The notes under the pieces are model-generated. The model was not told the origin of the DNA, searched no databases, and saw only the letters and a program-made list of their open reading frames with translations. Shown piece by piece: positions 13,621-23,978 of a stretch of 64,000 nt of DNA (position 1 is its first letter; every line of letters starts with the position of its first letter). The stretch spans positions 37,501-101,500 of the forward strand of contig WBMZ01006395.1 of NCBI GenBank assembly GCA_013400975.1. Reading direction: 5' to 3'. Origin of the DNA: Atrichornis clamosus. Its lineage: Eukaryota > Chordata > Aves > Passeriformes > Menuridae. The position numbers and the translations under genes are program-made.

Positions 13621-14619
13621 GCTGGTGTCAAGCTGTCCATTGGTAACCCGACCTTAGGCTCACCCTTGGGTGGACATGGACACACCAGAGGTGTGAAGGG
13701 TGGGAAAGGACACTGGGGAACTAAGAAGAAAGGGCAAACCCTGTGCTCTCTGCCCAGCTGGAATGGGTCACTTGGCCACATGGTCTCCAGCTGCCCCTAG
13801 GGACCCATCCCTGCAGCTCCAGCTCCATCCTAGCCCACAGCAGTATCCCAGAAACAACAAAAGCAGAAAGAACCTCCTGAGAGAAAAGAGGCCAGTGATG
13901 GTTTGCACATCCAGAAAAGTTGTCAGAACATGTGGAGAAGATGCCAGCCGAGGCACCTGGCTGGTTCCTGGGAAGAGCGCTGCCAGCAAGGGAGTTTGGG
14001 CATTCAGATGGAGCCACCATGGACAGCGTGGCTGCAGGGCACAAAGCACCTGCATGCTGGTTTTTCCCAGGAATACATGGAGACATTGCCCCCTCTGCCT
14101 GCTCCCTGCCACATCATTCTGTTCATGGAGTTCTGCTCCCAGCCCTGCTGCTGGCAGGTGAGGTTGTACTCAGACCACAAGGCTCACGACATCCACCTAA
14201 CTGTCACTGCACCAGGCAAACATGGCTCCTCTGTTGACCCTCCCAAGGAAACCACACAAGGTTGGGCTGCTTCCGACACACCTCCAGCTAAGAGGACTCC
14301 ATATGTTCTCAGCGCTGTCTCAGGGAAAGAGACCAATCTAACAGATCATAAATGTAAGACCCTAACAATGTTTTAAATAACTTTGAATGTTTCCCAGCCA
14401 AACTAGGTGAAGCACCTTGAGCTGCCTCACATTCTGGACAAAAGTGTGGCTGTGGGAAGTCACTCTGACAGATTGTGCACAAAAGCCTGTCTTGCATCCT
14501 CTGTGTTACAGAAAAAGAGAGCGCATTTGCTCAGAAAGGCTAATTACAACTTCCTTAGAGCATCTAAACCATTAGATAACATACGTTTGACAACAAGAAG
14601 ATGCGGATTCCCTTTTTTA

Positions 14620-14875
14620 CAAGGAGTCACATGGGAAAGACAAGGGGTGATGGCTACAAGTTACTCCTGCAGAGATTTCAGTTGGATACAGGAGAGAATT
14701 TTTCACAATGAGAACAATCATCCCTCCAGGGAAGTGGTGTATTCCCCAGCACTGGACACTCTAAGGATTTAGCTGGAGAGGGTGCTGGGTTGTCTTGTGT
14801 AGACCGTGCCTTTGCCAAGAAACATTGGATCAGATGATCCATGAAGTCCCTGGTGTGGTAGGATTCTGTGATTTC
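14620..14875 (+). mobile_element. CR1 LINE 3' end fragment
   Basis: The order of CR1 3'-end hallmarks is preserved. AAGGAGTCACATGGGAAAG is followed by a GTTGGATAC..TTTTTCAC block (the 'tagattggatattaggaagaaattcttcac' segment, diverged), then GATCAGATGATCC, AAGTCCCTGGTGTGG and the terminal ATTCTGTGAT. It is 5'-truncated, non-autonomous and well diverged, so it is an old insertion, sense on the plus strand and therefore antisense to ZCCHC7. Confidence 0.8.
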
Positions 14876-15526
14876 TCTTCCATGAACCGCTCCCATTTCC
14901 TCTGGGAGCAGGGAAGATCTGCATCTCTCAGTAAGGAGCATTCAGGTCTGCTGCTGACTGCACAAAGGGTCACCTCATCCTGTCTCTTTCCAACCTGCTC
15001 CTGCTGCCTTACAGGTGTGGAAGAATTATGAACAACTGATACCTGACCACTGTTTCCCATCACAGATGATTCTGCAGCTCTTTACAGACCCTTCCCTCTG
15101 TCACCCCGCTTCCAGGCTGAGGAGTTGTGGCTGTGCTGAGGGATACAGAAGACAGGGACCAAAGTTGTGCCCAGGTGTTCCTGCTTTTCTGATGATTCCT
15201 AATATTTCAACAGCTTGTTTTTTTATAGCTTGTGAAGACTAAACTAATTTTTTGTGAGATTATATCTCATAACTATAATCTGAGTCTGGAATAGTAATGC
15301 TCAGAATATGTTATTCTACATGACAAGGTGGGATTATTTTACTTTACCTTTACTGCCACGCAAGTTCAACTGCCATTTTATTGTGTTCTCCCTCAGATTG
15401 TTACAGTTTTGGGCAGTTCTGCACAGCTGACTCATGGCACTGACCCTTTGAGTAATTCAGTCTTCTCAACAAATCTTGCTGCCTCATTGTTCACCCTTTT
15501 CCATGTCACACTAGCATATCCCACCT

Positions 15527-15660
15527 TTATCCTCTCATTCCATGCCTGTTTAGTTTCCTTAGAAGCTTTTGGTCAGGAACTTTGTAAAACGTCTTTTGGA
15601 ATTTGTAGATTATGTCAACTGGATCATATTTACAAACATGCTTGTCAACTTGCTGCTTTG
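15527..15660 (-). mobile_element. Decayed non-LTR retrotransposon reverse-transcriptase fragment (CR1/jockey type)
   Basis: The minus strand reads PVDIIYKFQKTFYKVPDQKL, then LRKLNRHGM. This matches the motif-A region of CR1/jockey-type reverse transcriptases, usually (V/I)DVVYLDFxKAFDxVPHxxLLxKLxxHGI. The catalytic Asp of the YLDF block is replaced (YKF) and KAFD has become KTFY, so the copy is inactive. Flanking sequence shows no further RT motif I can read. The fragment is too short and diverged to name the family. The reading frame extends upstream to about 15766 without recognisable content. Confidence 0.72.
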
Positions 15661-17072
15661 AAGAACTCCAGAGATCCCTGAGAAGTGGGATTTCCATTGC
15701 AAAAGCAGCCTCAAAACCCCCCATGTATATTACATTTATACACCCATCCCAACGTGGCCCCCCCATGGTTCCTGCCCACTGGCTTGGTGCATGAGTGTGG
15801 CAGTCCTGAATGCCCAGCTCTCCCCAGGACCCCTCCTACACACTGTCCTGGCATTAGCCACACAGCTACCACTCAGATGCCAAGCACGAGGTGTCCCACT
15901 GCCATCACTGACCTGGCCACTTCACCTTCACATTCTTCTGCAGCTTTTGGGCAACCGTTACCCAGTTTTGGTAATGAGTTAACACTCACAGGTTCATAGT
16001 AACCTTCATATTTTGTTCAATTTGACAACGTCTCTGGTGATCCCTTCCACAAAGCAAGGTTTCAGTGTGGGAACATCCTTGGTTTCTTCCACTATGAACA
16101 TCCCAGATGCAAAAAAAACCCTTTGGGCCATGAGCAACCTCATCCTATCTAATTCTACCCTTTGTACCTTGACCACCTGTTGGCTTCATAGGCTTCTTGC
16201 TCTCACGTCAGGAAAATTTACTGTTGGTTTTGATACTTTTGCCTTTGCTCTGCCATATCATCCTCTCTGAGGACCGGGCAGGTGAGATCCTGCTCCAGTG
16301 CTCCAGTATGCTCACAGCTGCCTCACAGTAGCACATGAGAACTGCCCAAAATTTCAAAGAAAGCCTTTCTGATTTAAGGTGGGCCTAAATGAGCAGAAAA
16401 AATACATGCTGTGATGTTCCTGATAACCTGCACAACTCAGGTAGGCTTTAAACTTTTAGATTATAGACCACTCATAATTCTTTACAGAATAGAACATCAG
16501 TTTATGAGACCTGGTGTCACAAAATGTATAAAAGAGAAAAAGTGGCGAAGAAAAGATGATTCAGATTACAGTTTCGTCTCACTGCCTACCAGAATGAGGG
16601 TGCAGAAATGTACCATTCACATTCTTTTAAAGTGTTATGTGCACATTAGCTATAAGTAGAAGTGTATCTACAAGAGGAATATCAAATTTAGATTTTTAGC
16701 ATTCAAATATAATGAGAAATAGCAAACTTCCAAATATGTGGCTTGTCCCTCACACGTTCCATGATCCACTGTCTATGCTGAGCCTGTAACATGCTCTTTG
16801 ACCAAAAAGAAGAAAGAAAGGCAGGAAGGAGACATTTAGAAAGAGATTCAAATATTTCTGAATTTCAAAACCCCCAGTGTTTAGGGAATCACACAGGGGT
16901 ATTTGAAGAACAAACATAGGCCACATCTTTAGATAGAAAATGAAGTGTGAATGTATGCTGACACAAGCACAGCATACTTTTATCGCACCTTTTTATGTTT
17001 AATTCAAGAGAAAAAAATAGCATAAAAGGTTGACTGCTACATATAGGACTGAATTTTGGGGACATATAAAAC

Positions 17073-17137
17073 CATAATAATATTATACAATATTATTGTA
17101 TAATGTATTGTATAATATATTGTATAATATTATTATG
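17073..17137. repeat. AT-rich perfect inverted repeat (19-bp arms)
   Basis: CATAATAATATTATACAAT at 17073-17091 is the exact reverse complement of 17119-17137, with a 27-base loop that itself contains ATTGTATAAT units. It lies about 520 bases into intron 5, downstream of the knuckle 2-4 exon, so the pre-mRNA could form a stable stem there. It looks like a palindromic expansion of an ATTGTATAAT motif. Confidence 0.9.
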
Positions 17138-17655
17138 AAAGAAAGAGACAAATACATTGAATATCCCTTTAATTTTCTTCTATGTTTTACTTTAGTAGAT
17201 CATATCAAAACAAAAGCCTTCCAGCTACTTCTCTCTAATAATATTTTCACTGATTAGTATCTGAGCATAGTGACAAAACCACAGATCTAGAATTCTTGAA
17301 GCCTCAGAGTTACTCTTTACCTCTTGCTGGCATGCTGGCAGATACTGTGCCTCCTGATTTCAGCCTCCCTACACCTTCCATTCCACAGAAACAAGGACAT
17401 TTTTGTCCACCCCACCCAAACTGAACCAAACTAAAGACCTTGGTTGACAGTGCTCTGCTTTGTTTTCTTTTACCCATTCTCCATGAAAATCGTGATAGTG
17501 TAAAGTAATGACTAACCACAATATTTTCATATGCTTATACAAATATGGACTATGTAAAATCAAAGAAATATGAAGAGACTGTGGCCACTGTAAATTCAGT
17601 TTTTGAAATACACAAAACAAATGACACCCAGTCGCTGTGCACGGGCCATACTCAC

Positions 17656-17826
17656 ATCAGCATAGTGGCCCTTCATGTCACAGCGGTTGCAGTGTTTGTT
17701 CCAATAGGCTCTCTCCAGGCATTCTCTGAAATAGTGCCCAGGCAAACAGCAGTTCAGACAGAAACGTGCTGGGCAGCTGTGCTGTAGATGGTCTCTTCCT
17801 GCACACAGACAGCACGGGGGAACTTT
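17656..17826 (-). CDS. ZCCHC7: ZCCHC7, exon with zinc knuckles 2, 3 and most of 4 (probable exon 5)
   Basis: The acceptor TTTGGTTTCTCCCTAG ends at 17827, with a possible branch site CTTAAC upstream, and the donor is GAT|GTGAGT at 17654-17655. The 171 bases encode 57 residues in phase 0 at both ends. They contain knuckle 2 (residues 5-18, [14 protein letters not shown]), knuckle 3 (23-36, [14 protein letters not shown]) and the first part of knuckle 4 (46-57, [12 protein letters not shown]), whose final Cys lies in the next exon. LERAYW between knuckles 3 and 4 resembles the family's linker. All visible C-X2-C-X4-H-X4-C spacings are intact. Knuckle 3 is fully canonical here, while I recall the human counterpart as degenerate. 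A 72-codon reading frame across this exon on the same strand is a shifted-frame shadow. Confidence 0.96.
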
Positions 17827-19202
17827 CTAGGGAGAAACCAAACAGAATCATGTTAAGTGACAACTTTTCAATAGATGAAAAAAAAAAAAGAATCAAAAGA
17901 GGAAACGAAGAAGAAATGTCAAGTGCCTACTGCTTACTGGGAAATGTGTTTCATCAAGGAATCGAAGCAGAGGAAGAGTAGGAACAGAGCTGAACTCAAA
18001 GTTGTGACTCCACAGAGTCCCTGAACTTTATTGATTTGGACCTTGCCTCAGCAGCACTTGTTGCATGCCTTGTGCCTGTGGTCTGTGCTCAGTTAACGCA
18101 GCAGTAATTGTGATGCCTGAGGACATAGCTTAGTGGTGGGCTTGGCAGGGAATGATGGCACTTGATGGTCTTAGAGCGTTTGACATACCTGGGGGATTTT
18201 TCTTCACTTACTGCATTGTCTTTACCTCCATCCATGAGATTTTCTTGCTGTTGCCCTTCCACTTCTCCTGTCCCCACACAGGGATGTGTAAGGGGCAGCT
18301 GGCTGGGCACTCAGCCCATCACAGCCTTGTGACTCATACAATGCAGCACTAAAGTGCTGAAATATAACAGGCAGAAAACTATTCTGAGGCCAAACCTGTA
18401 TCTCTGTAAAGCCAGTCTTCCCAGCGAGTGAGTGTATTTCCTGCCGCCACCCCTACACCCCTCCACGCCCCGGGGGCTGTGTGGAATGTGGTCATCCCAA
18501 GTCCCCTCATGGGTAACAGCCCTGAGGGCCGAGGGTTGCACAGATTCTGTTGTGGGGGTTGGTAAATCCAGGCTGTCATGTGATGGCCCCCATTTTTTCA
18601 CAGTGCAGTGACTCACTTTTAAACCTCTAACTGCAGGACAAACTTTCTGAATATTTGGCATCTATCTGAGCTGTGTAAAGTTAGCTCCAGTTTTGTCTTA
18701 TCTATGATTTTTAACATACATGTTTTCACTTATTCACTCAGGCTGTATTTTTGATTCCTTAGATTCCCCTAGTTGAAGATACAATAAAAAAATATTTTAC
18801 ACCTTCAAACTTTTTACAATATGAAAAAAAAGATGTTTCTGTATGGCACTTGACTTTTTTGCTCATTTTATAGTCAAATTATTTAGTGGAAGTTGTCTCT
18901 GCCCATGGGAAGGAGGTGGAATGAGTAAAGCTTTAAGGTCTCTTCCAACCCAAATCATTCAATATGATTCTACATTATATAATTCTGCATATTTTTTCTT
19001 TTGTAAAAACAATTAAAGCAATGACTTCCCAGAAAGAGGGATTATTTTATACAGTAAACTGACCTTGTGCAAGCTGTCCTGCAACTCAGAGCAACCCTTC
19101 AAAGAAAGGATAAAGCACTGAAACAATGCTTCTAAACTGCAAGCACAAGGGGGTATTAGGAAAACCAGCTGCACGTACAAGAGATTTAAGTGTTGCTTTT
19201 AC
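17827..19202 (-). other. ZCCHC7 intron 4
   Basis: A 1.4-kb intron between the knuckle 1 exon (donor GTAAAAG) and the knuckle 2-4 exon (acceptor TCTCCCTAG). It contains a short plus-strand CR1 3' end at about 18885-18985. Nothing else is recognised. The Pro-rich and GC-richer part around 18420-18560 shows only short open frames. Confidence 0.93.
18885..18985 (+). mobile_element. Short CR1 3'-end fragment
   Basis: The order AGTGGAAGTTGTCTCTGCCC, ATGGGAAGGAGGTGGAATGA, then TTTAAGGTCTCTTCCAACCC, then a degenerate ATGATTCTACATTATATAAT tail is that of CR1 3' ends (GTGGAAGGTGTCCCTGCCCATGG..). It is severely 5'-truncated. Confidence 0.85.
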
Positions 19203-19328
19203 CTTTGGAGTGGGGCAGTTCTTGGACAAATGTCCGGGTCTGTCGCAGTTCCGGCAGGTAACGCTTTTGTCAGCCGTGTAGTAGCGCGCGCTGCTGTGCC
19301 TCATGCCCGCGTAGTTGGAGATCTGTGC
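19203..19328 (-). CDS. ZCCHC7: ZCCHC7, exon with zinc knuckle 1 (probable exon 4)
   Basis: The acceptor CCCCGTGTTTCACCAG ends at 19329 and the donor AAG|GTAAAAG starts at 19202. The 126 bases give 42 residues in phase 0 at both ends, beginning [22 protein letters not shown] stretch leads into a complete CCHC knuckle (C-X2-C-X4-H-X4-[15 protein letters not shown], residues 25-38 of the exon, bases 19215-19256). Knuckles of this type bind one zinc ion and contact single-stranded RNA. The match to the first knuckle of vertebrate ZCCHC7 is close. ZCCHC7 is the Air1/Air2 counterpart in the TRAMP complex, with a TENT4/PAPD5-type poly(A) polymerase and the helicase MTR4. TRAMP marks aberrant nuclear and nucleolar RNAs for exosome decay. 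The exon is symmetric, so skipping it would delete knuckle 1 without a frameshift. Confidence 0.97.
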
Positions 19329-20495
19329 CTGGTGAAACACGGGGAGAGAAAAGCATTCACCACTTGAGATTCTGTGGTTTGGGAACTGGGAATTGTAAAG
19401 ATCACTGCTGGCAGTGATCTAGCAGAAATCTAATGTTTCACATGTACAAATTACACATCCAGGTTTGGAATGGGTAATTCTGTTACTGAGAAACCTGCAT
19501 TGTCTGGAAAAAAGTTCTTGTTCGAATTTCCACTTCAAGACATTCTTTTTTGCTAATTAAAACTGGAGATGTGAAGTTTTACTTTCCCTCGACTAGCCAA
19601 GAGACTTTTACTCACTGCGCTATGTCACAACAAATTGGAATTTTCCCCAGAATACAAATACAACTAACATTAATTGCAAATGCAAGTTACATGTTCCCTT
19701 GCACACATTAAGGGGAGCTGCTTGGAGAAAGCACAATGCTATACAAGTCTGGACCAAATCTGCAATTTGCAATTGTAAAGAAAGATTTAAAAAGGAAAAA
19801 AAAAAAAAGAAGAAAAAAAAGGCTGGAAACAACTGTCTCTCTCCCAGTGATCTCACATATATTTTCTGTGTAGGCAGAAATAATTGAAAATTCTATCTAC
19901 AACTGTCATTGCCTAGTAAACATCACAAGTTTAAAAAAAAATTAATGAAATTTTGGATGAGTGAACAGGAGAGGTACAAAAATACCATTTCTCTTCAGGG
20001 AAAAAATTTGTTAATGTCACTTGATTGCATCAGCTTTATGGGACATTGGAAAGAAAAAGGGAAGGAGTTGGACCCAACAGCTGAAGCTCACTCCTCCCGG
20101 ATGCTCCGGCACCTTGCCTGGGAGCTCTGGGCTGCAGCTTCCCCACGCTTGCCCCCGCGCTGAGCCTGGGAAGGCACCACACACCGTTGGCTCCCAGAGC
20201 TGCCCGGGAACAGGACCACACTGCCAGACACAGCCCTGGGGCTCCAAAGAGAACAGGGAGGAAGAGTCGATGTGCTCCTTGCAGAGTCTATGGAGGCACT
20301 CCAGCTCCCAGCGTCCGCGTCCCTTCCTGCCCCTGTGCCAGCCCCAGCTCGGGAACTCATTTCTCCTGTGCAACGACACTCCTAATGGTCCCACACAGAC
20401 ACCACAGATGGGTTTTTCAATCCCATTTATCTTATTCTGCTTGTTTATAAGCATCAGAATAAAGAATTTAGGAAAAATTTTGTTGTCTGCTTTAC
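19329..20495 (-). other. ZCCHC7 intron 3
   Basis: A 1.17-kb intron from donor GTAAAG to acceptor TTTCACCAG on the minus strand. It includes an A-rich run at 19788-19820 (plus strand) and a GC-rich patch at about 20090-20360, where frames on both strands are open for chance reasons. No additional exon or repeat family is recognised. Confidence 0.93.
19788..19820. repeat. A-rich low-complexity run
   Basis: A run of A interrupted by a few G bases on the plus strand. It reads as a polypyrimidine stretch in the ZCCHC7 pre-mRNA, about 460 bases upstream of the knuckle 1 exon. It is too far from the acceptor to be its polypyrimidine tract. Confidence 0.9.
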
Positions 20496-20539
20496 CTCTA
20501 AGTCTTTATGAGAGATGGACCAGTCCACATCAATTTCTC
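20496..20539 (-). CDS. ZCCHC7: ZCCHC7, 44-nt exon before the zinc knuckles (probable exon 3)
   Basis: On the minus strand a pyrimidine-rich acceptor (TTTTGTTTTTCAG, ending at 20540) is followed by 44 bases and then GAG|GTAAAG, a donor at 20494-20495. The exon enters in phase 1 (two bases GA complete a Gly) and leaves in phase 0. It encodes EIDVDWSISHKDLE, matching the WSISDKDIE segment that I recall in the mammalian protein directly before the first knuckle. It joins in frame to the 126-nt exon downstream. Because 44 is not a multiple of three, skipping it would shift the frame. The segment's function is unknown to me; it links the acidic N-terminal region to the RNA-binding knuckle array. 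A 181-codon plus-strand reading frame overlaps this exon and I treat it as chance. Confidence 0.93.
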
Positions 20540-23507
20540 CTGAAAAACAAAATTAATTATGTTTAATTTATATGAATATTTTTGTATAATATAGTCAACA
20601 TTATGATCACTGCACTTATTGAAACCGCTAACAGACTGTGATGTAATAAAGCTGGGTTTTCCTTTACCAAAGGAAAACCAGTGACCCACTGGGCACCAAA
20701 TCTCCCTCACTTGAATATCAGCACATGCCCAACTATTGCAAGAACTTTTTCTGACACCACCCTCTTGTCCTGCCTCCGGGGTTTAAATTCAGATGGGGAT
20801 TTAATTTCTTCAGAGGCAGGGGCTCCAAAGGTCCTAATTCCAGCCACTGGATTTATCCCTGCCTGCGCTTGTGGGGATGCCCAGCTATAGCCCAGAGGTT
20901 GCAAGAGTGGGAGCACACAGAACAACAAGTTAATGCACAAAATATACTTTTCCTCCTTGCAAATTCACCAAGCCTGTGTCTCCAGCTCTGCATCCTGACT
21001 GCTGTGTGCCAACACAACTGAGCATAACCTCAGCCACCCAGACTGTGAGCTGAGCAACTCTATTTCCAAGGAGGGTTTGGTAAGGTGCAATAAATCAGGA
21101 GGACACACTGAATTATCAACTGTCATGCAATAACCTTCTCACATGCAGCCTTTGGACTGGCAGGAATGAAAAGAAACAAACTAAGAAGGAAATGAAAGGG
21201 CAATAAGCTAAAAGAATAGGGATGCAGCTACAGCTGTTTAAAAATTTTGCATGTCAACACCGCTTACGCTCTGGCTGCGCACACACAGCTGTGTTGCCAC
21301 GGCAGCTTCTCACCACTAAAGGAGGATTCATGTCAGTGGAGGTGCTCACCTCACCTACACTTTTACAGCAAACTTTACAACCTGTGTGTAAATTAATCCT
21401 ACATGTTTGTGAACTTTTCAATGCAAACTGTCCCATGCCGATCTTGCAATCCAAATCTGAGGCATCCATGTGTTACTAACACAAATCACAACAACAGCGT
21501 GGTTTACAGACAGTAAAAATTTATCCAATTTTGATTGTACTACTCATTTCCATTAGAAGGTGGATGACTACAAATTAAAATTATATCATCTATAATTTTA
21601 TGTGTACCCCTTAATTTACTGAAAAAGTCAGTAATTTTGGCTAAAGTGTGTGATGCAGTATCTGGATACAAGGTTTGTCACTTGGGGGTTTTGGAGCACA
21701 CCACCTGCTTACTGCTGCTCTTCATTAAACAGTCAGGGCTCACACCACCTGCTCTCACCGGAAAAACACCCTGAAGTATTTTTATTTTGAGCACTTGCTC
21801 ATGCCAGTGACCATCACCAAGACACTGATAATGCACTAACTGGCCTGTTAAGAGAGTGATTTGAATGATGCATGAATCTGAGTTGTGGTACACAGAGTGC
21901 CACCGCCAGGACTCCAGCACCCATCTGAACTGTCACCCTGGCATCATTTGGGATCACAGGAAGGATGGATGGGACATTGTCTGTGCCCTTTGGCATGAGC
22001 AAATTGTGTATATAACCAAGAGAAAACCAAGCCTTTTGGGGCCTAATCATTAGAAATAAAGAAACACTGTCATATTTGAGTGCATTATTTATGGCTCAGA
22101 TGCCTGTTAAAGAAATTCATTCATAAAGAAAAAGGTATTTGTAATTCAAAACTCTGCCTTGGCACTCAGCACCGCGAGTGCTGTGTTGCACAGAAACGCA
22201 CATGCAGAATGGCTGACAGGTCACAGATCAAAATTACCAGCAAATTAACTCCTGTTAATCACTAGGCATGTCCTTCCTGAGGGCAAATCAACCGAATTTC
22301 TCTTCTTCGTTGTCAAAATCCCCTGCTTCACAGGGGAAAACCATGATACAATGATTCAAATACTTCTAACGCAAGAAATTAAAACTGCTCCACTCGTAAA
22401 ATAAATACAAGAGCTTTAATGCTCAATGAAATATTACAACAAAACCTCATTTTACTAAATCTGTTTGGTGATCTAAAAGTTGATTCTAATTCACAACAGA
22501 TTGCATAAGGCTTTGTTTTCACCCACAATAAATTCTTCAGACCGAAACACCAAGGGAGAGTTTTGCTTCTGCAACCAAGGTGAAATCTTGCTGTAGAGAC
22601 ACATGGGAAAATCTGCAACAATATTTCTCGCTGACCACAGTGTTTTGTCTGGCTCTAGGTCATGAAATAAATCAAAAAACTCTTCTCAAGTTGACAGACA
22701 CCTCCCCTTCCTTCTAATTTTGCTTGCTTATTTGAATGAATTAATGAGTCCCACAGGCAATCCCAGTGTCCTGGGGGTGGTTCCTGGCTGCTCCCTTGGT
22801 TCACCCACTAGTGCCAGCACCCTGGCGTGTTGGGGACCCCCCTGAGCCATGCTCTCCCCAGCCTGAAGCACTGGTCACCTTTGTTTTACTCCCCATCACT
22901 CAGCCTCAGGCAGTGGCGGGTCTGGGGTTGAGGTGTGAAGGAGCCGGCCCGAGGACACAGTGGCGGCTCGGCCCTGGGGCAGGTGGGCAGCTGGCACCCA
23001 AAATCAACACAGAATGGGTGAGGGACCAGAGGGAGGTTCACCAACTCCACAGGGTGCCCGAGGACGGTGCTCTCCCACTCCACAGAGCTCGACCTGAGGC
23101 AGAGAGGGCAGATTTGGACAGAGCCACATTTACCAAGAGCTCCATCCCTCACAAAGCCTGCCACCTTATGTCCTCCAAGGCCATGCCAGTATCAAATTAG
23201 AGCATTTCATGCTTTTTTTAAGGCGGACATGCACACAGAGGATAGATTTCTGCCTGAGTAATGGCTGTGATTGCTTTATTTTTAAGTTTACTTTACTTTT
23301 ATTTTTACTCTTCAGAATATAGCAGTTAAAAGACTATTCAATCTCTGTCAAGATTTTCCCCTTTACTTGCACAGAAGTTCCACATACAAAATTTACTTAA
23401 GGGGTCTTGTGAGTTAAATAAAACCCAGACAATCTTTGACAGATTTGTGCTTTTAATCGTCTTCATCTTCATTTGTTAAAAGCTATCTCCTTTTAAGTAT
23501 TATATTA

Positions 23508-23576
23508 ATTTCTATACTAAGTTTAATACTAAGATTAAGATGAATTCCTATACTAAGATTATTTCTATACTAAAAA
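23508..23576. repeat. Imperfect AT-rich direct repeats (TCTATACTAAG units)
   Basis: The element (T)TCTATACTAAG recurs with slight changes four times (TCTATACTAAG, TTAATACTAAG, CCTATACTAAG, TCTATACTAAA), separated by short AT-rich spacers. It is probably a slippage-derived simple repeat. Confidence 0.75.
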
Positions 23577-23940
23577 AATACAACAGACTTTACTGTATAA
23601 ACTTCTTGTATTTATACTATGAGAAAATGGTTTTGTCAAACTGCAGATCAGGAAAGAAGAGAATGCAAAATATATACCATTTATATGAAAATGGAAGCCC
23701 TGCATAAGGTTCTCCCTTTTTCAAGTATCACATTTTGGCTGTCCTCTGCTCCTGCACAATGGGATGAATGGTGAGCAACAGCTTTGCTTTTATTTAAAGA
23801 AAAATTTTGAAAGATCATTGAGATTCACATGTATCCCTCCACCAGCATGAAAATGTAAATTTCCAAGTAGTGCTCGGGGTGAAGCCAGATTTAGGACCAC
23901 TGTTCAATGTGCATTCAAACCTCCCCTCTTTCATCCCAGA

Positions 23941-23978
23941 CAGGGAGAAGAGGGGAGGAGGGAGAAGGAGGATGAGCA
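23941..23978. repeat. Purine-rich tract
   Basis: A near-continuous G/A run with GGGGAGGAGGGAGAAGGAGG at its centre. It is a polypyrimidine run in the ZCCHC7 transcript and could adopt triplex or G-rich structures. No gene association. Confidence 0.85.

Larger units (their letters stand above)
9751..17655 (-). other. ZCCHC7 intron 5
   Basis: The 7.9-kb intron between the knuckle 2-4 exon and the micro-exon starts GTGAGT and ends TTTCCAG on the minus strand. It contains a CpG island (about 12768-13000) with a CpG-bearing flank to about 13620, a CR1 3' end (14620-14875), an old LINE reverse-transcriptase fragment (15527-15660) and an AT-rich palindrome (17073-17137). The rest is AT-rich with no coding exon I can support. 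The stretch 13700-14400 has overlapping frames of 100-157 codons on both strands, none recognisable. Confidence 0.9.

Noticed and set aside
13903..14376. 157-codon plus-strand frame upstream of a CR1 fragment
   Set aside because: I considered a LINE ORF piece, but no reverse-transcriptase or endonuclease motif is readable and the frame ends before the CR1 3' region begins.
17678..17896. 72-codon minus-strand frame across the knuckle 2-4 exon
   Set aside because: It is a shifted-frame reading of the real exon; the correct frame carries three CCHC knuckles and joins in phase to both neighbours.
20021..20566. 181-codon plus-strand frame overlapping the 44-nt ZCCHC7 exon
   Set aside because: It is antisense to a well-supported exon, low in recognisable content, and crosses a GC-rich patch where both strands are open. 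No splice or start context supports it.
21254..21469. Cys-rich 71-codon minus-strand frame
   Set aside because: The Cys spacing fits neither a CCHC knuckle nor another zinc finger, and it has no flanking splice sites matching the host gene's phases.
22766..23200. 144-codon Pro/Ala/Arg-rich plus-strand frame
   Set aside because: It sits in a GC-rich intronic patch; Pro/Ala/Arg-rich translation is expected there and no domain is visible.
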